Positions 63,712 through 64,000 of a DNA stretch of 64,000 bases are shown one piece after another. The DNA lies in assembly GCF_040654195.1 (NCBI RefSeq), contig NZ_JBFAHM010000014.1:1-64000 (forward strand), read 5' to 3'. The notes beneath the pieces were generated by a model. It did not search any database. It had not been told where the DNA came from and saw only the letters and a program-made list of their open reading frames with translations. Source of the stretch: Hamadaea sp013361475. Its GTDB lineage: Bacteria; Actinomycetota; Actinomycetes; Mycobacteriales; Micromonosporaceae. How positions within the stretch are numbered: the first letter of the stretch is position 1; each line of letters starts with the position of its first letter. The position numbers and the translations under genes are program-made.

Positions 63712-64000
63712 TCAGCGGAGCATGCGGAGCAGGGCGAGGCCTTGGACGGTCACCGGGCGGAAGACCTTCAGCCGGGACAGGCCCACGAGGTGTTCCAGAT
63801 AGGGGACGCCGCGCTGGATGATCTTGTGAGTTTTCGTCTGGCCCGGCGACTCGTCGTGGACCCAGTAGACGACCACGCCGAGTTGCAGCAGCCAGAGCAG
63901 GTCGGGCAGCTCGGCCCGGAGGGCCGGATCCATCTTGGTGGTGGTGCCGTCGACGAGCCGCTGAAAGATGTCCAGGGAGATCTTCCGGGACTCCTCGGAC
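63712..64000 (-). CDS. TetR family regulator, C-terminal part (continues past window)
   Basis: The minus-strand frame is open from the window edge to 63712 (96 codons). It encodes SEESRKISLDIFQRLVDG, LPDLLWLLQLGVVVYWVHDE and SRLKVFRPVTVQGLALLRML, which look like the helical ligand-binding domain of a TetR protein. The start and DNA-binding domain lie beyond 64000, so the Met codon at 63933 is internal. Confidence 0.65.
   Translation of the reverse strand, partial: SEESRKISLDIFQRLVDGTTTKMDPALRAELPDLLWLLQLGVVVYWVHDESPGQTKTHKIIQRGVPYLEHLVGLSRLKVFRPVTVQGLALLRMLR

Noticed and set aside
63712..63933. A complete 73-aa protein
   Set aside because: The frame continues open to the window edge and the sequence is the C-terminal part of a TetR-type domain, so the Met at 63933 is internal.

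Overview
The window is about 64 kb of very GC-rich DNA with dense, often overlapping genes. The gene set (Ku, a DUF3263 protein, a DUF4032 protein, an MsiK-like ABC ATPase, actinobacterial Holin-X/DUF3618 proteins, a class II fumarase beside a single-chain class I fumarase) and the many GTG starts point to a filamentous actinomycete. Micromonosporaceae is the best guess, but this is inference from gene style, not a database match. No prophage, integrase, transposase or CRISPR array was seen.

Layout: 1-130 is the 3' end of a 5S rRNA gene and its terminator, so an rrn operon ends here. 0.2-7.3 kb holds two membrane-anchored PQQ-type beta-propeller proteins around a tyrosine-catabolism group (aromatic aminotransferase, two RDD membrane proteins, HPPD, divergent Lrp/AsnC regulator). 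7.4-13.8 kb is housekeeping: class I fumarase, a divergent IclR regulator/HAD pair, cysS-rlmB, and a Holin-X/DUF3618/proline-rich mini-operon.

13.8-35.4 kb is a large pectin/uronate island: uronate dehydrogenase, secreted pectate lyase, two Gfo/Idh/MocA oxidoreductases, fructuronate reductase, an L-fuconate-dehydratase-like enolase, glucuronate isomerase, a LacI regulator, a sugar ABC importer without its own ATPase, fumC, an IclR regulator, and the operon kdgD-gudD-unknown-KGSADH. Isomerase-route enzymes and a nearly complete oxidative route (uronate to aldarate to 2-oxoglutarate) therefore sit together. The udh gene and the kdgD operon share an identical 14-bp palindrome, a candidate operator that ties them into one regulon. 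The importer is probably energised by the MsiK-like ATPase at 37 kb.

35.5-46 kb carries Ku, tRNA-Thr, the MsiK-like ATPase, a secreted repeat protein, an RCK-pore-RCK channel-like protein, a prokaryotic phospholipase A2, a DUF4032 protein, a secreted trypsin-like protease and a PAP2 phosphatase. 46-50.9 kb is an amino-sugar operon (SIS protein, ROK kinase, NagA, class II aldolase) with a divergent DeoR regulator. 51-60 kb has two ABC-2 exporters, one of which fuses an extracellular S15-type hydrolase, a membrane helix and the ABC ATPase in one chain, plus a WYL-regulator/MFS pair. 59.7-64 kb has a SAM-I riboswitch in front of threonine synthase, a tandem GNAT protein, an RlpA-like secreted protein, a small membrane protein and the C-terminal part of a TetR regulator.

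Two features cut across the window. Families of 60-85 bp intergenic inverted repeats with GATC near both ends recur (six copies of one 65-bp palindrome, two copies of a 73-bp element, several related hairpins); some provide stop codons. In addition, about 18 genes have a TANNNT-like or related -10 hexamer only 6-7 nt before the start codon, which suggests widespread leaderless transcription.
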